Positions 33,428 to 42,255 of a stretch of 64,000 bases of DNA are shown piece by piece. The DNA is from Psychromicrobium silvestre. Lineage in GTDB: Bacteria > Actinomycetota > Actinomycetes > Actinomycetales > Micrococcaceae. The notes beneath the pieces were generated by a model. The model saw only the letters and a list, made by a program, of their open reading frames with translations, did no database searches and was not told the origin of the DNA. The stretch spans positions 930,001-994,000 of the forward strand of contig NZ_JACBYQ010000002.1 in NCBI RefSeq assembly GCF_013408295.1, written 5' to 3'. The position numbers and the translations under genes were made by a program. Positions within the stretch are counted from its first letter, which is position 1. The number at the start of each line of letters is the position of its first letter.

Positions 33428-34039
33428 CTAGTGCCCGCTGGGCGAGGAGCTGGCGGTATCGGTTGCCGTCTCGGTTGAGCTAGCCATATCGGTTGAACTC
33501 GGGCTTTCGCTCGAGGTGCTGCTGGGGCTGGCGCTCGAACCGGCCTTGGTGGGCAAATAGGGCTTGTACTCCGCCAAGGTACCGTCCAGGACGGGCACCG
33601 AAAGATCACTGCTCGCCTCGCCGCTACCGGTCTGGCTCACCTTGATGGTTTCCATCGCGCCAGGGGCCGCCGTGACCGTGCTCAGAATCGAGCTGTCATT
33701 CTTTTCATTCAGGTAATAAGGTGTGCCGGGCTTGACCACGAACTGGGTCTGCGAGCCCTTGGAACCATTAATGGTGACCGTGACGTTCGACTTTGAGGTG
33801 TTGAACACCGCGCCGATCACTCGACCGGCCTCGTCCGCGCCTCCGGAAACGACCAGAATATTACGCAGTTCAACACTGCCCAGGTCGAGGCGGACGCCGT
33901 CGGATGCCGAGTAGACCACGGTGGTTTGCTGCGGAGCGATATAGCCGCAAGCGGAGACGCCAAGCAGGCTCGCACCGATCACAGTGACAGCGCCAAGGCG
34001 CCGGGGAAGGCTCCACCGGGTGCTGGTTGCGAGTTTCAC
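33428..34039 (-). CDS. Putative surface lipoprotein
   Basis: This 203-residue exported protein has a lipobox SLLGVSAC around residue 30, giving a lipid-anchored extracytoplasmic domain. The mature part (QQTTVVYSASDGVRLDLG... VELRNILVVSGG, in pieces) is beta-rich, followed by a Ser/Thr-rich tail. I do not recognise a function. AAGGAG is at ideal spacing for the GTG at 34039; the ATG at 34045 is one base from that site, so I prefer GTG. It sits between regX3 (convergent) and carD (divergent). Confidence 0.78.
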   Translation of the reverse strand: MKLATSTRWSLPRRLGAVTVIGASLLGVSACGYIAPQQTTVVYSASDGVRLDLGSVELRNILVVSGGADEAGRVIGAVFNTSKSNVTVTINGSKGSQTQFVVKPGTPYYLNEKNDSSILSTVTAAPGAMETIKVSQTGSGEASSDLSVPVLDGTLAEYKPYLPTKAGSSASPSSTSSESPSSTDMASSTETATDTASSSPSGH

Positions 34040-34294
34040 GTACATTCTCCTTGGATCTTTTGGCGCAGCGAGGCTCAGAACATTTTCATAGACAGACTAT
34101 CTGCAAAAGCGACTTTCCTTCGACTCCGCGAAGCGCTAATCATTTTTTGATGCACCTTTTGTCTCTCCAGTCAAGAGGCAAAATACCCCCTTGAGAATCC
34201 GAACTATGCCCCTGACCTGCGGGGATATCAGCAACTCCGGGCCCGTTCGCGACCATTTCGTGATAAACTGGTATGCGGGAAAGGGAGTATCCAC

Positions 34295-34777
34295 ATGGTT
34301 TTTGAGGTCGGCGAGACAGTAGTTTATCCGCACCACGGCGCAGCGAAGATTGAAGAGATCAAAATGCGCACTATCAGGGGCGAAGAGAAGATGTATCTCA
34401 AGCTCAAAGTGGCCCAGGGTGACCTGACCATTGAAGTACCGGCAGAGAATGTGGACCTGGTTGGGGTTCGCGATGTGGTGGACAAAGCAGGCTTGGAGCA
34501 CGTCTTTGATGTGTTGCGCGCTGAGTTCACCGAGGAGCCGACCAACTGGTCGCGCCGCTACAAGGCAAATCTGGAAAAATTGGCTTCCGGCGATGTGATC
34601 AAGGTGGCCGAGGTCGTGCGCGATCTGTGGCGTCGAGATCACGATCGTGGCCTTTCGGCCGGGGAGAAGAGGATGCTCGCTAAGGCGCGGCAGATCCTAA
34701 TCTCTGAGCTGGCTCTGGCCGAGAAGACGGATGAAGAGAAGGCCGCCACCGTCCTCGACGAGGTATTGGCTTCCTAA
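34295..34777 (+). CDS. carD: CarD-family RNA polymerase-binding regulator
   Basis: This 160-residue protein has an N-terminal Tudor-like RNAP-interaction domain with [20 protein letters not shown] and [18 protein letters not shown]. The C-terminal helical DNA-binding part includes [17 protein letters not shown] and [17 protein letters not shown]. CarD stabilises open promoter complexes at rRNA and other promoters and is essential in mycobacteria. The GTGATAAACTGG stretch upstream contains a -10-like TAAACT, and AAAGGGAG precedes the ATG. An intrinsic terminator follows at 34789-34818, so it is monocistronic. Confidence 0.96.
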   Translation: MVFEVGETVVYPHHGAAKIEEIKMRTIRGEEKMYLKLKVAQGDLTIEVPAENVDLVGVRDVVDKAGLEHVFDVLRAEFTEEPTNWSRRYKANLEKLASGDVIKVAEVVRDLWRRDHDRGLSAGEKRMLAKARQILISELALAEKTDEEKAATVLDEVLAS

Positions 34778-34788
34778 ATAAAAGTAGA

Positions 34789-34818
34789 AAGGCCCCGGTC
34801 CACCAGGATCGGGGCCTT
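34789..34818 (+). terminator. Intrinsic terminator after carD
   Basis: The arms 34789-34801 and 34806-34818 pair over 13 positions (one G-T wobble) around ACCA, followed by ATTCTTTT. This is the most conventional terminator in the window. Confidence 0.9.
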
Positions 34819-34831
34819 ATTCTTTTACCCC

Positions 34832-34887
34832 ACCACTTTCCACCCACCACTTTCCACCCAGCGTTTCTTACCCGGCGTTTCTTACCC
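34832..34887. repeat. Four tandem 14-bp units
   Basis: Two identical units ACCACTTTCCACCC (34832-34845, 34846-34859) are followed by two diverged units ending TTTCTTACCC (34860-34873, 34874-34887). The array leads into the left end of the 94-bp element at 34884. Confidence 0.75.
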
Positions 34888-34977
34888 AGTTATCCCACTG
34901 GATGGTGCTGTTGTTGCAGAAGTGCAGCTTTTTTCGCCACAACAGCCACTTCCGTAACACTCAGTGGGACGGCTGGG
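34884..34977 (-). repeat. 94-bp dispersed element with inverted termini, copy 1
   Basis: The minus strand aligns without gaps to 60103-60196 over 94 bases, about 69 identities by hand count. A 12-base core, GCTGCACTTCTG, is identical, and the imperfect inverted ends begin CCCAG and end CTGGG. It is flanked by tandem arrays on both sides and has no coding frame of interest. Confidence 0.7.
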
Positions 34978-35040
34978 AATTTCGGGGTGGGACGGCCGGG
35001 AATTTTGGGGTGGGACGGCCGGGAGTTACTCGGTGGGAGG
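34964..35040 (+). repeat. 23-bp tandem array before ispD
   Basis: Units beginning GTGGGACGG start at 34964, 34987, 35010 and (partial, GTGGGAGGGG) 35033, exactly 23 bases apart. The first unit is also the right end of the 94-bp element, suggesting the array grew from the element's terminus. The last partial unit lies 20 bases before ispD. Confidence 0.8.
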
Positions 35041-35055
35041 GGTGGCGGTTAGGCT

Positions 35056-35823
35056 ATGGCCATGGAATCTCAGTCGACCTTGCGCACCGCGGTCATTATC
35101 GTTGCGGCCGGTTCGGGAGAGCGGCTTGGCCAGGGCATTCCCAAGGCGGCCGCCACTCTCGGCTCCGAACCGATGCTCGGCCACGCCCTACGCGGAGTGC
35201 TGGCCGCGCAGATCGCCGCGCAGATCTGCGTCGTGCTGCCCCGTGGGGACACCGAGCTGCGCGCTTTGGTCGCCAGCCTGCAAGAAGGCAACGACGTGCA
35301 ACTGATGACGGTCGACGGCGGTTCTACCCGTGCGGACTCGGTGCGCAATGCGCTGGAGGTACTTTCGGAGACCGACGCGGTGTTGGTACATGATGCAGCT
35401 CGCGCGCTGGCTCCCACCGAGGTTTTCCATCGAGTGCTGAACGCCCTGGAATCGGGCGCAAAGGCGGTAATCCCGGTAATCCCGGTTGTGGACACCATCA
35501 AGGTAGCAAGCAGCTCGGAACGTCCTGATATTGCTCCTGAGCAGGTCCGCTCCACTCCTATCCGGGAATCGCTCCGTGCCGTGCAAACTCCGCAGGGCTT
35601 CGAACTGGCCACCCTACGCAAAGCTCACGATGCCTCCGCCATGTTCACCGATGCCCAGGCTGCGGCGATCACCGACGATGCGATGCTGGTTGAGTCCCAG
35701 GGCATCCCGGTCTACTTGGTGCGTGGTTCAGAGCTGAGCCTGAAGATCACCACACCCAATGACCTGCTCTTTGCTGAGGCATTACTTGAGGGACCAGCCG
35801 CACCACGATGGGTGGAGGGCTGA
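35056..35823 (+). CDS. ispD: 2-C-methyl-D-erythritol 4-phosphate cytidylyltransferase
   Basis: This 255-residue enzyme of the MEP isoprenoid pathway attaches CMP to methylerythritol phosphate. It has the nucleotide-binding [16 protein letters not shown], the [15 protein letters not shown] segment, PVVDTIK, and [15 protein letters not shown] near the C-terminus. An ATG at 35056 and another at 35062 are both possible. TAGGCT ends at 35055, so the second would fit a leaderless message; no good ribosome site exists because the preceding DNA is a tandem repeat. Its stop overlaps the ispF start by one base. Confidence 0.95.
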   Translation: MAMESQSTLRTAVIIVAAGSGERLGQGIPKAAATLGSEPMLGHALRGVLAAQIAAQICVVLPRGDTELRALVASLQEGNDVQLMTVDGGSTRADSVRNALEVLSETDAVLVHDAARALAPTEVFHRVLNALESGAKAVIPVIPVVDTIKVASSSERPDIAPEQVRSTPIRESLRAVQTPQGFELATLRKAHDASAMFTDAQAAAITDDAMLVESQGIPVYLVRGSELSLKITTPNDLLFAEALLEGPAAPRWVEG

Positions 35824-36356
35824 TGACGGCGGGGGCTCCGGATAGCCGGATGGTCATTCCGCGCACCGGCATTGGAATTGACGTGCATGCTTTCGATACC
35901 GAAGCCTTGGCTGAATCGAGTCCTCAGGAACCCGGTGGCTTGTTCCTGGCAGGGCTGCATTGGCCTGGTGAAAGGGGCCTGGCCGGTCATTCAGACGGCG
36001 ATCCGGTAGCGCATGCGGCCGCCGACGCCTTATTCTCAGCCGCCGGGCTAGGGGACCTAGGTACCCATTTCGGCACCGACAGGCCGGAATACGCCGGGGC
36101 CTCCGGGACCACCCTGCTGAGAGAAGCGGCCCGGATCGTCCGCTCAGCGGGATTTGAGATTGGTAATATCGCCGTCCAGTTCGTGGCCAGACGACCCAAG
36201 TTCGGCCCCCGCCGTGCCGAGGCCGAAGCGGCGCTGACCGAAGCGGCAGGTGCGCCGGTCTCAATCTCCGCGACGACGTCGGACGGGCTGGGTTTCACCG
36301 GCCGAAGCGAGGGGATCGCGGCGCTCGCCACCGCACTGGTTTACCCGCTGCAATGA
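35823..36356 (+). CDS. ispF: 2-C-methyl-D-erythritol 2,4-cyclodiphosphate synthase
   Basis: This 177-residue trimeric zinc enzyme of the MEP pathway follows ispD and IspE. The metal-binding DVHAF and [16 protein letters not shown] are intact, with [18 protein letters not shown] and [21 protein letters not shown] short extra segment (ESSPQEPGG) lies in the loop after DVHAF. Start at 35823 from the TGATG overlap with ispD; a longer frame begins inside ispD and is unlikely. Confidence 0.96.
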   Translation: MTAGAPDSRMVIPRTGIGIDVHAFDTEALAESSPQEPGGLFLAGLHWPGERGLAGHSDGDPVAHAAADALFSAAGLGDLGTHFGTDRPEYAGASGTTLLREAARIVRSAGFEIGNIAVQFVARRPKFGPRRAEAEAALTEAAGAPVSISATTSDGLGFTGRSEGIAALATALVYPLQ

Positions 36357-36390
36357 GCCGATCAACCGCTCTATCCGCTAATCTTGATAA

Positions 36391-37896
36391 GTGACACTGC
36401 GCTTTTACGACTCCGCCACCGCCGAAGTACGCGACTTCGCGCCCCTTAAAGAGGGCCGCGCCTCGCTGTACTACTGTGGTGCCACCGTGCAGAGCGAGCC
36501 ACATATCGGACACCTGCGCTCGGCCCTGGTCTTCGATCAGCTCGGCCGCTGGCTCCAGTTCCGCGGCTACCAGACCACCGTGGTCCGCAACGTCACCGAT
36601 ATCGACGACAAAATTCTGGCTAAGGCCGCCGAATCCGGTGAAGAGTGGTGGGCCCGGGCCTATCGCTATGAGCAGGAGTTCAACCGAGCCTATGACGCAC
36701 TGGGAATCTCCCGCCCGGACTACGAACCACGGGCCACCGGTCATATCCCGGAGATGCACGAGCTCATCCAAGACCTCATTGATCGAGATCATGCCTACCC
36801 GGCCTCCGATGATTCCGGGGACGTCTACTTCGACGTGCGCTCCTGGGGTAAATACGGTTCGCTGACCCGGCAGAATATCGACGATATGCAAGCAGCAGCC
36901 GACGCCGATCCGCGGGGTAAGAAGGATTCGCGTGACTTTGCGCTCTGGAAGGGTCGCAAGGCGGAGGAGCCGGAAACGGCGTCGTGGCCTAGCCCGTGGG
37001 GTGCGGGGCGTCCCGGCTGGCACCTGGAGTGCTCGGCAATGGTCGGGAAGTACCTGGGGGAGTCCTTCGATATTCACGGTGGCGGGCTGGATCTGCGCTT
37101 TCCGCACCATGAGAACGAAATGGCGCAATCGCAGGCCGCGGGTCGTGGCTTCGCCAATTTCTGGATGCACAACGGCCTGGTCAACTTCGCGGGCGAGAAG
37201 ATGTCCAAGTCGATCGGCAATGTAATCGGCCCGGCCGAGTTGTTCAGCCAGGCGTCCCCACGGGCGGTGCGATACTTCTTGGGCCAAGCGCACTATCGTT
37301 CGGTGCTGGACTACACGCCGGAGTCGCTGGCCGAGGCGGAGACCGCGTTGCAGCGGATCGATGGCTTCCTCGGCAAAGCAACTAGGGCCTTGGGGGATGT
37401 CATCGATGGGCCGAGTCGTCAGGTGAGCGGTTTTTCCTGGGCGAAGGGCGGCTGGTTCGCGGTCTCTGGTTTGGGGCTACGAGATGTGCCGCAGGCTTTT
37501 GCCGAAGCGATGGACGACGACCTCAACATCCCGCGTGCTCTGGCAGTCCTGCATGAAGCTGTCCGCAAGGGTAACGCGGCACTAACTGCGAAGGATTTTG
37601 AGGCTCTAGAGGTTCAGTGTGCTGCGGCATTCAGAATGACGTCGGCGCTTGGCTTCGATGTGGTGCCTCTGGATAGGAAGTCAGAAGGGCAGGCTTCCCG
37701 AGCTTTGGACGCCCTCGTCCAGATCCGACTCAATGAACGCTCCAAAGCCCGAGAAGAGAAGAACTGGGCCCGCTCCGACGAGATCCGTGATGAACTCGCG
37801 GCCATCGGCATCAAAATCGAAGACTCAGCCGACGGAGCAAGCTGGACGCTGTCCAAGGCGCCAACGGTCAAAGAAACAGAACGGAAGAACTCATAA
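36391..37896 (+). CDS. cysS: Cysteinyl-tRNA synthetase
   Basis: This 501-residue class I synthetase has zinc-ligand Cys29 in YYCGATVQ, the HIGH motif as [28 protein letters not shown], and the KMSKS loop as [17 protein letters not shown] at 36379-36384 is six bases before the GTG and no ribosome site is visible, so the message may be leaderless from its own promoter. The gene is otherwise in line with ispD-ispF and overlaps rlmB by one base (TAATG). Confidence 0.96.
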   Translation: MTLRFYDSATAEVRDFAPLKEGRASLYYCGATVQSEPHIGHLRSALVFDQLGRWLQFRGYQTTVVRNVTDIDDKILAKAAESGEEWWARAYRYEQEFNRAYDALGISRPDYEPRATGHIPEMHELIQDLIDRDHAYPASDDSGDVYFDVRSWGKYGSLTRQNIDDMQAAADADPRGKKDSRDFALWKGRKAEEPETASWPSPWGAGRPGWHLECSAMVGKYLGESFDIHGGGLDLRFPHHENEMAQSQAAGRGFANFWMHNGLVNFAGEKMSKSIGNVIGPAELFSQASPRAVRYFLGQAHYRSVLDYTPESLAEAETALQRIDGFLGKATRALGDVIDGPSRQVSGFSWAKGGWFAVSGLGLRDVPQAFAEAMDDDLNIPRALAVLHEAVRKGNAALTAKDFEALEVQCAAAFRMTSALGFDVVPLDRKSEGQASRALDALVQIRLNERSKAREEKNWARSDEIRDELAAIGIKIEDSADGASWTLSKAPTVKETERKNS

Positions 37897-38879
37897 TGGC
37901 TGGAAATCCACGGGCCGCGAAGGGCAAGAAGGGCCCTAGCAAGGGCACCGGAGGCCTGGGTCGCAAGGCTCTAGAAGGCAAAGGACCCACCCCCAAGGCC
38001 GAGGACCGTCCTTACCACAAGGCCTATCGGTCCAAGGAGCTCTCCGAGCGCTCAGCGGCAAAGCGCCCCACCAACTCTCGCGCCAGGACCACCGGCCGGA
38101 GCCGAGCCAGCGAAGAGATGGTTACCGGCCGGAACTCGGTGGTCGAGGCACTGCGCGCAGGCATCCCGGCCAAGGCCTTGCATGTTGCGGTCCGGATCGA
38201 AGTTGACGACCGGGTCAAAGAAGCGCTCAAACTCGCGGCGGAACGCGGCATCCCGCTGATGGAGACGCATAAGCCCGAGCTCGATCGGATGACCGACGAC
38301 GCCGTGCACCAGGGGCTGGCGCTGCAGATTCCACCCTACGACTACGCCGATGCCATTGACCTGGCTCAGGACATCGCAGATAAATCCCGTAAGGGCTATA
38401 TCAATAACGCTCCGCTCATCGTGGCCCTGGATGGCATCACCGATCCGCGTAACTTGGGCGCTATCATCCGTAGCGTCTCCGCTTTCTCGGGGCACGCCGT
38501 CGTCGTTCCCGAACGTCGTAGCGTGGGCGTGACCGCCTCAGCTTGGAAGACCAGCGCGGGCGCCGCGGTGCGGGTTCCGGTGGCCAGGGCTGCCAATCTG
38601 AACCGAGCCCTGGAAGCCTTCAAGGGGATGGGATATTTCGTGCTGGGCTTGGACGGTGACGGCGACGTCTCGCTGCCCGAGTTGGCTGTGGCTACGGACC
38701 CGGTGTGCCTGGTGGTCGGCTCGGAAGGCAAGGGCCTGTCCCGACTAGTTCGCGAAAACTGCGATCAGATCGTCTCCATTCCGATTGATTCGGCGATGGA
38801 ATCCCTCAATGCTTCGATGGCCGTGGGGATTAGCCTTTACGAGATTTCCCGACAGAGAGCCGCCACAGCACGAGCATGA
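37896..38879 (+). CDS. rlmB: 23S rRNA (guanosine-2'-O)-methyltransferase RlmB
   Basis: This 327-residue SPOUT methyltransferase has a long basic N-terminal extension (residues 1-75, rich in Lys, Gly, Pro). An L30-like substrate-binding domain (80-150) and the SpoU knot motifs NLGAIIRSV, LVVGSEGKGLSRLV and SLNASMAVGISLYEI follow. It methylates G2251-type positions in 23S rRNA. Start coupled to cysS; its stop overlaps glgX by 4 bases. Confidence 0.94.
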   Translation: MAGNPRAAKGKKGPSKGTGGLGRKALEGKGPTPKAEDRPYHKAYRSKELSERSAAKRPTNSRARTTGRSRASEEMVTGRNSVVEALRAGIPAKALHVAVRIEVDDRVKEALKLAAERGIPLMETHKPELDRMTDDAVHQGLALQIPPYDYADAIDLAQDIADKSRKGYINNAPLIVALDGITDPRNLGAIIRSVSAFSGHAVVVPERRSVGVTASAWKTSAGAAVRVPVARAANLNRALEAFKGMGYFVLGLDGDGDVSLPELAVATDPVCLVVGSEGKGLSRLVRENCDQIVSIPIDSAMESLNASMAVGISLYEISRQRAATARA

Positions 38880-40918
38880 CCGAGATCATTACCGCCAACG
38901 TTCTGGGAGCCGCGACCTCACGCGCCTTCCCCCTGGGGCTGAGCGCTCCGCTACACGGTGACCCGGCAACGGTCGTCAACGTGGCCGTTTGGGCACCGGA
39001 ATTGTCAGAGCTGATTGTCTACTTCCGTCCGCCCGGATCGGAATGGCGGGCGGTCAAGCTGCCAGAGTTTTCCGACGGCGTCCATCACGGAGTGCTAGAG
39101 GGCATGCCGATCGGTTCGCACTACGGCTTCGCTTCCGAGGATGTTGATCCCGCGACGGCTCAGCTTTTGCTGGACCCTTACGCGCGGGCGATCGACCAGG
39201 AGGCCGAGCATTTGCTGGGCATCCGGATGTTCTCCGGCTTCGATTGGGGTAACGAGACCTCGCCGCATACCCCGTGGCGGGATAGCGTGATCTATGAGGC
39301 TCATATCAAGGGTCTCACTCAGTTACACCCGGAGATCCCGGCGGAAATTCGGGGCAGCTACGCGGGCTTGGCGCATCCGGCGATGATCAAGCACCTCAGC
39401 GAACTGGGCGTAACCGCCGTCGAACTCTTGCCTATTCATGCGCACCTGGACGAGCAGCACCTGCGCGATTCTGGACTGCCAAACTACTGGGGCTACAACA
39501 CGATCGGCTATTTCGCTCCGCATGCGGGCTATGCCTCGGCTGCGGCGCTGGCTGCTGGCCCGCAGGCTGTGCAGGACGAGTTCAAGGGCATGGTGAAGTT
39601 GCTTCATGCCGCCGGTATCGAGGTGATCCTGGATGTGGTGTACAACCACACCGCCGAGGGCAAACGTTATGAGCCGGCGCTGAGTTGGCGCGGCCTGGCG
39701 GAGAAACGCTACTACCGCTTCCACGATGATCATTACCTGGATACCACCGGCTGTGGGAACACCTTGGATTTCTCCGAGCCCAAGGTGATCCAGATGGCGC
39801 TTGATTCGCTGCGTTATTGGGTGGAAGAGTTCCATGTTGATGGCTTCCGCTTCGATCTAGCCGTAACCCTGGGGCGGGATGCCGCGAATAACTTCAATCC
39901 GCAGCATCCGTTCTTGGTGGCGGCTAGCGCCGACCGAGCCTTGTCCGGCGTCAAGCTCATTTCCGAGCCCTGGGACGTGGGCCACGACGGCTGGCAGACC
40001 GGGCGTTTCCCGGTGGGCTGGGTGGACTGGAACGATCATTTCCGGGATTCGGTCCGGGATTTCTGGCTAGCGGACCAGGCCTCGATGGCTGCCGGTGGCA
40101 GCGGTGGTGGCTTGGCTCGGTTGGCTGATGCGCTCTCCGGCTCCTCTCGGCTCTTTGCCGCCTCGGGGCGAAGCCAACTGGCCTCGGTCAATATGATTAC
40201 CGCGCACGACGGCTTCGCGCTGGCCGATCTGGTGGCCTATAACGGCAAGCACAATGAAGCCAACCGCGAAGATAACCGGGACGGCAGCGATAACAACAGG
40301 TCTTGGAACCACGGCGTTGAGGGTATTACGGAGGACGCCGGGGTGCTGGCCGGGCGGGCCCAGAGCTCCCGCAATCTCATGGCCACACTGCTGCTCTCAC
40401 TCGGGGTGCCGATGATTACGGCCGGCGATGAGCTGGGCAAATCTCAGGGTGGCAATAACAACGCCTATTGTCAGGACAATGAGATTTCCTGGCTTGATTG
40501 GTCCTCGGTGGATGAGACCATGCTTGGCACCACCCGGCGGATGATCAAGCTGCGCAAGGAATACCTTTCCGCCCAGCCCTCCACTTATCCCGCGCGTGAT
40601 GAGTCGTCTTATCTGCACTGGTTCGATGCTTCCGGGCATCCCTTGTCTCCGGAACAGTGGCAAGACGGCTCACAGCGGGTGCTGCAAATGCTGCTCGGTT
40701 CGCCGGGCGGAATGATGGACGGGCTGGTGATTTTCAATGCCACCGGGGGTGAGGTGGCGGTGACCTTGCCAGCGCTGGGGGAGCCAGGTGATGAGGGACG
40801 GCGGTATGAATACCGTTTCGGTACCGGCGCCGACTACCCCCAAGGGCAGGGCGCGATATTCGGTCCCGGAGATTCGGCCCGGCTGTCCCCGAACACCATC
40901 ACGATCTACAAGGCCTGA
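38876..40918 (+). CDS. glgX: Glycogen debranching enzyme GlgX
   Basis: This 680-residue GH13 enzyme has an N-terminal CBM48-type domain (25-115). The catalytic barrel has DVVYNHTAEG, nucleophile Asp near 327 in GFRFDLAVTLG, acid/base Glu near 364 in LISEPWDVGHDGWQTGRFP, and transition-state Asp near 445 in NMITAHDGFALADLV. GNNNAYCQDNEISWLDW is typical of GlgX/isoamylase-type debranchers, which remove branches from phosphorylase-limit glycogen. Start coupled to rlmB by ATGA. The nearest gene on the opposite strand is glgP, which supplies its substrate. Confidence 0.95.
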   Translation: MTEIITANVLGAATSRAFPLGLSAPLHGDPATVVNVAVWAPELSELIVYFRPPGSEWRAVKLPEFSDGVHHGVLEGMPIGSHYGFASEDVDPATAQLLLDPYARAIDQEAEHLLGIRMFSGFDWGNETSPHTPWRDSVIYEAHIKGLTQLHPEIPAEIRGSYAGLAHPAMIKHLSELGVTAVELLPIHAHLDEQHLRDSGLPNYWGYNTIGYFAPHAGYASAAALAAGPQAVQDEFKGMVKLLHAAGIEVILDVVYNHTAEGKRYEPALSWRGLAEKRYYRFHDDHYLDTTGCGNTLDFSEPKVIQMALDSLRYWVEEFHVDGFRFDLAVTLGRDAANNFNPQHPFLVAASADRALSGVKLISEPWDVGHDGWQTGRFPVGWVDWNDHFRDSVRDFWLADQASMAAGGSGGGLARLADALSGSSRLFAASGRSQLASVNMITAHDGFALADLVAYNGKHNEANREDNRDGSDNNRSWNHGVEGITEDAGVLAGRAQSSRNLMATLLLSLGVPMITAGDELGKSQGGNNNAYCQDNEISWLDWSSVDETMLGTTRRMIKLRKEYLSAQPSTYPARDESSYLHWFDASGHPLSPEQWQDGSQRVLQMLLGSPGGMMDGLVIFNATGGEVAVTLPALGEPGDEGRRYEYRFGTGADYPQGQGAIFGPGDSARLSPNTITIYKA

Positions 40919-40936
40919 ATCTTCACTTCTTCAGAA

Positions 40937-41000
40937 TCGGCACCTGTTTCCCCTAAATGCGCCTCTTATTCCGGATGCACTTAGGGGAAACGGGTGCCGA
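40937..41000. terminator. Long hairpin after glgX carrying the GGGGAAACGG repeat
   Basis: The arms 40937-40956 and 40981-41000 pair over 20 positions (one wobble) with a 24-base loop that pairs partially. It ends glgX and also precedes the RNase gene by about 40 bases. The right arm shares 15 bases with 15542-15556. Confidence 0.7.
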
Positions 41001-41040
41001 ATTTATTTGGGAGATGGGCGCGGTCTGACATGATGTCTCA

Positions 41041-41550
41041 GTGACAAAAACTGAAGCACAGCGGCGGAAGCAGTGGGCGGGGCTAATTGCAACCCTGATC
41101 GCGCTCGCCCTGATTATCGGCGGAACCCTACTTTTCAACCGAATTACCGCCAGCGACTCTAGCGCGGCCGGTAATTCGCACAGCAACCAAAGTGCGACGT
41201 CGGCCAAGAAGTCTACGAAGAGTCCCACCTCGGGTGCGGGGACGAGTTCGGTGAGCAACCCTTCGAAGTTGCAGACCATCAAAGCCTCTCAATTGCCCAA
41301 GGAGGGTCAGCAAACCCTGACCTTGATCAATCAGGGCGGTCCTTATCCCTACGATCGGGACGGGGTGAATTTCGGCAACTTTGAGGGCGTGCTGCCGAAA
41401 CAGCGCAGCGGTTACTACAAGGAATACACCGTGAAGACCCCCGGTGAATCAGATCGCGGAGCGCGGCGGATCATCGTGGGTGCTCAAGGCGAGAAGTATT
41501 ACACCGATGATCACTATGTGAGTTTCCGCTTCATCTTGGAGGGCCAATGA
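41041..41550 (+). CDS. Membrane-anchored or secreted guanyl-specific ribonuclease (barnase/RNase Sa type)
   Basis: The N-terminal helix (about 14-33) of this 169-residue protein is a signal anchor, followed by a Ser/Thr/Lys-rich linker (36-78) and the microbial RNase domain (80-169). Catalytic residues of the family are visible: Glu115 in FGNFEGVLP, Arg142/143 in ARRIIVGAQG and His158 in TDDHYVSF. It would act outside the membrane on RNA. It overlaps the barstar gene by 4 bases, so enzyme and inhibitor are made together. Start is GTG 41041. Confidence 0.92.
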   Translation: MTKTEAQRRKQWAGLIATLIALALIIGGTLLFNRITASDSSAAGNSHSNQSATSAKKSTKSPTSGAGTSSVSNPSKLQTIKASQLPKEGQQTLTLINQGGPYPYDRDGVNFGNFEGVLPKQRSGYYKEYTVKTPGESDRGARRIIVGAQGEKYYTDDHYVSFRFILEGQ

Positions 41551-41843
41551 CCCCGGAATTGCAGCGCAGGATCTATGACGTCCCGGCCGCCGAATCCAAG
41601 GAGGGTGTGCTCAAGAACTTCGCGCAATCCTTGGACTTTCCCAGCTATTTCGGACATAACCTCGATGCCCTGGAGGACTCCCTCCGGGACTTTGCCGAGG
41701 GGCTGGCTGAGCCGAGTACCTTGGTCTGGAACATCGATCCAGAATTCAAGCGCAGTAAGGCTTATGCCAGCGTCCTGAGTATTCTGCACGGGGTGGAAAG
41801 TGCGAGGCTGCGCATTGAGCTCCGGCACTTAGAGAAGCCGTAA
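41547..41843 (+). CDS. Barstar-family ribonuclease inhibitor
   Basis: This 98-residue protein has the barstar signature LDFPSYFGHNLDALEDSLRD at about 28-47, with SVLSILHGVESARLRIELR at the C-terminal end. It protects the cytoplasm from the RNase before export. Translation is coupled to the RNase (ATGA). The last codons (LEKP-stop) and following bases are repeated exactly at the end of the next gene. Confidence 0.93.
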   Translation: MTPELQRRIYDVPAAESKEGVLKNFAQSLDFPSYFGHNLDALEDSLRDFAEGLAEPSTLVWNIDPEFKRSKAYASVLSILHGVESARLRIELRHLEKP

Positions 41844-41848
41844 ATCCG
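41830..41848 (+). repeat. 19-bp direct repeat, left copy
   Basis: TAGAGAAGCCGTAAATCCG spans the last codons and stop of the barstar gene. The identical 19 bases recur at 42180-42198, so the pair brackets the MazG-like gene with 350-base spacing. Confidence 0.9.
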
Positions 41849-41881
41849 GAAAAGTGGAGATTAGCTGGCACACTGTTGCCT

Positions 41882-42193
41882 GTGGAAATACAACGTCTGC
41901 AGGAATCCCTCGAAGAAGTGTCTGTTCGCTATGCGGAAGTTTTCGAGATTGATCGCACGGAAACTTGGTTCGTACTGAAACTCCAGGAGGAACTGGGCGA
42001 ACTGGTGCAGGCTTTCCTCGCCATGAAGGGGATGGCCCGCACTCGTGGCCGAACGGAGGAGGAGCTTCGGGGAGATTTTGCCCAGGAGTGCGCCGATGTG
42101 CTGGCTCATTTCTTGCTACTGGCCAAACATGAGGGCGTGGACCTGGAAACCGCGATTCAGCAGAAGTGGCTCAGCCGCCTAGAGAAGCCGTAA
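41882..42193 (+). CDS. MazG-like nucleotide pyrophosphohydrolase
   Basis: This 103-residue, all-helical protein has the MazG-type metal motif, with Glu residues in LQEELGELVQAFL and the ECADVLAHFLLLAKHEG segment (E..D pattern). It hydrolyses nucleoside triphosphates to monophosphates in house-cleaning or stringent-response roles. I take GTG 41882 as start; TTG 41876 is also possible and no ribosome site is obvious. It sits between two exact 19-bp repeats downstream of an RNase-barstar pair, so it may belong to that module or be an insertion into its 3' end. Confidence 0.82.
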   Translation: MEIQRLQESLEEVSVRYAEVFEIDRTETWFVLKLQEELGELVQAFLAMKGMARTRGRTEEELRGDFAQECADVLAHFLLLAKHEGVDLETAIQQKWLSRLEKP

Positions 42194-42198
42194 ATCCG
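42180..42198 (+). repeat. 19-bp direct repeat, right copy
   Basis: The sequence is identical to 41830-41848 and covers the last codons and stop of the MazG-like gene. Its final base is the first base of the hairpin at 42198-42255. Confidence 0.9.
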
Positions 42199-42255
42199 CT
42201 ACCGTTTCCCTTTTCGGCGCCCCTACCAAGAGGTGCCGAAAAGGGAAACGGTAGC
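42198..42255. terminator. 21-bp perfect hairpin with the GGGAAACGG repeat, after mazG
   Basis: The arms 42198-42218 and 42235-42255 are perfect reverse complements, 16-base loop. The right arm and flank share 14 bases with 15525-15538. It is likely a terminator of the RNase-barstar-MazG unit and also a copy of the dispersed repeat. Confidence 0.75.

Noticed and set aside
34832-35040. Possible CRISPR-like array
   Set aside because: Repeats are contiguous tandem units of 14 and 23 bases without unique spacers; no cas genes.
36295-37293. 332-codon frame opposite cysS
   Set aside because: It is antisense to the HIGH and KMSKS regions of cysS; no independent support.
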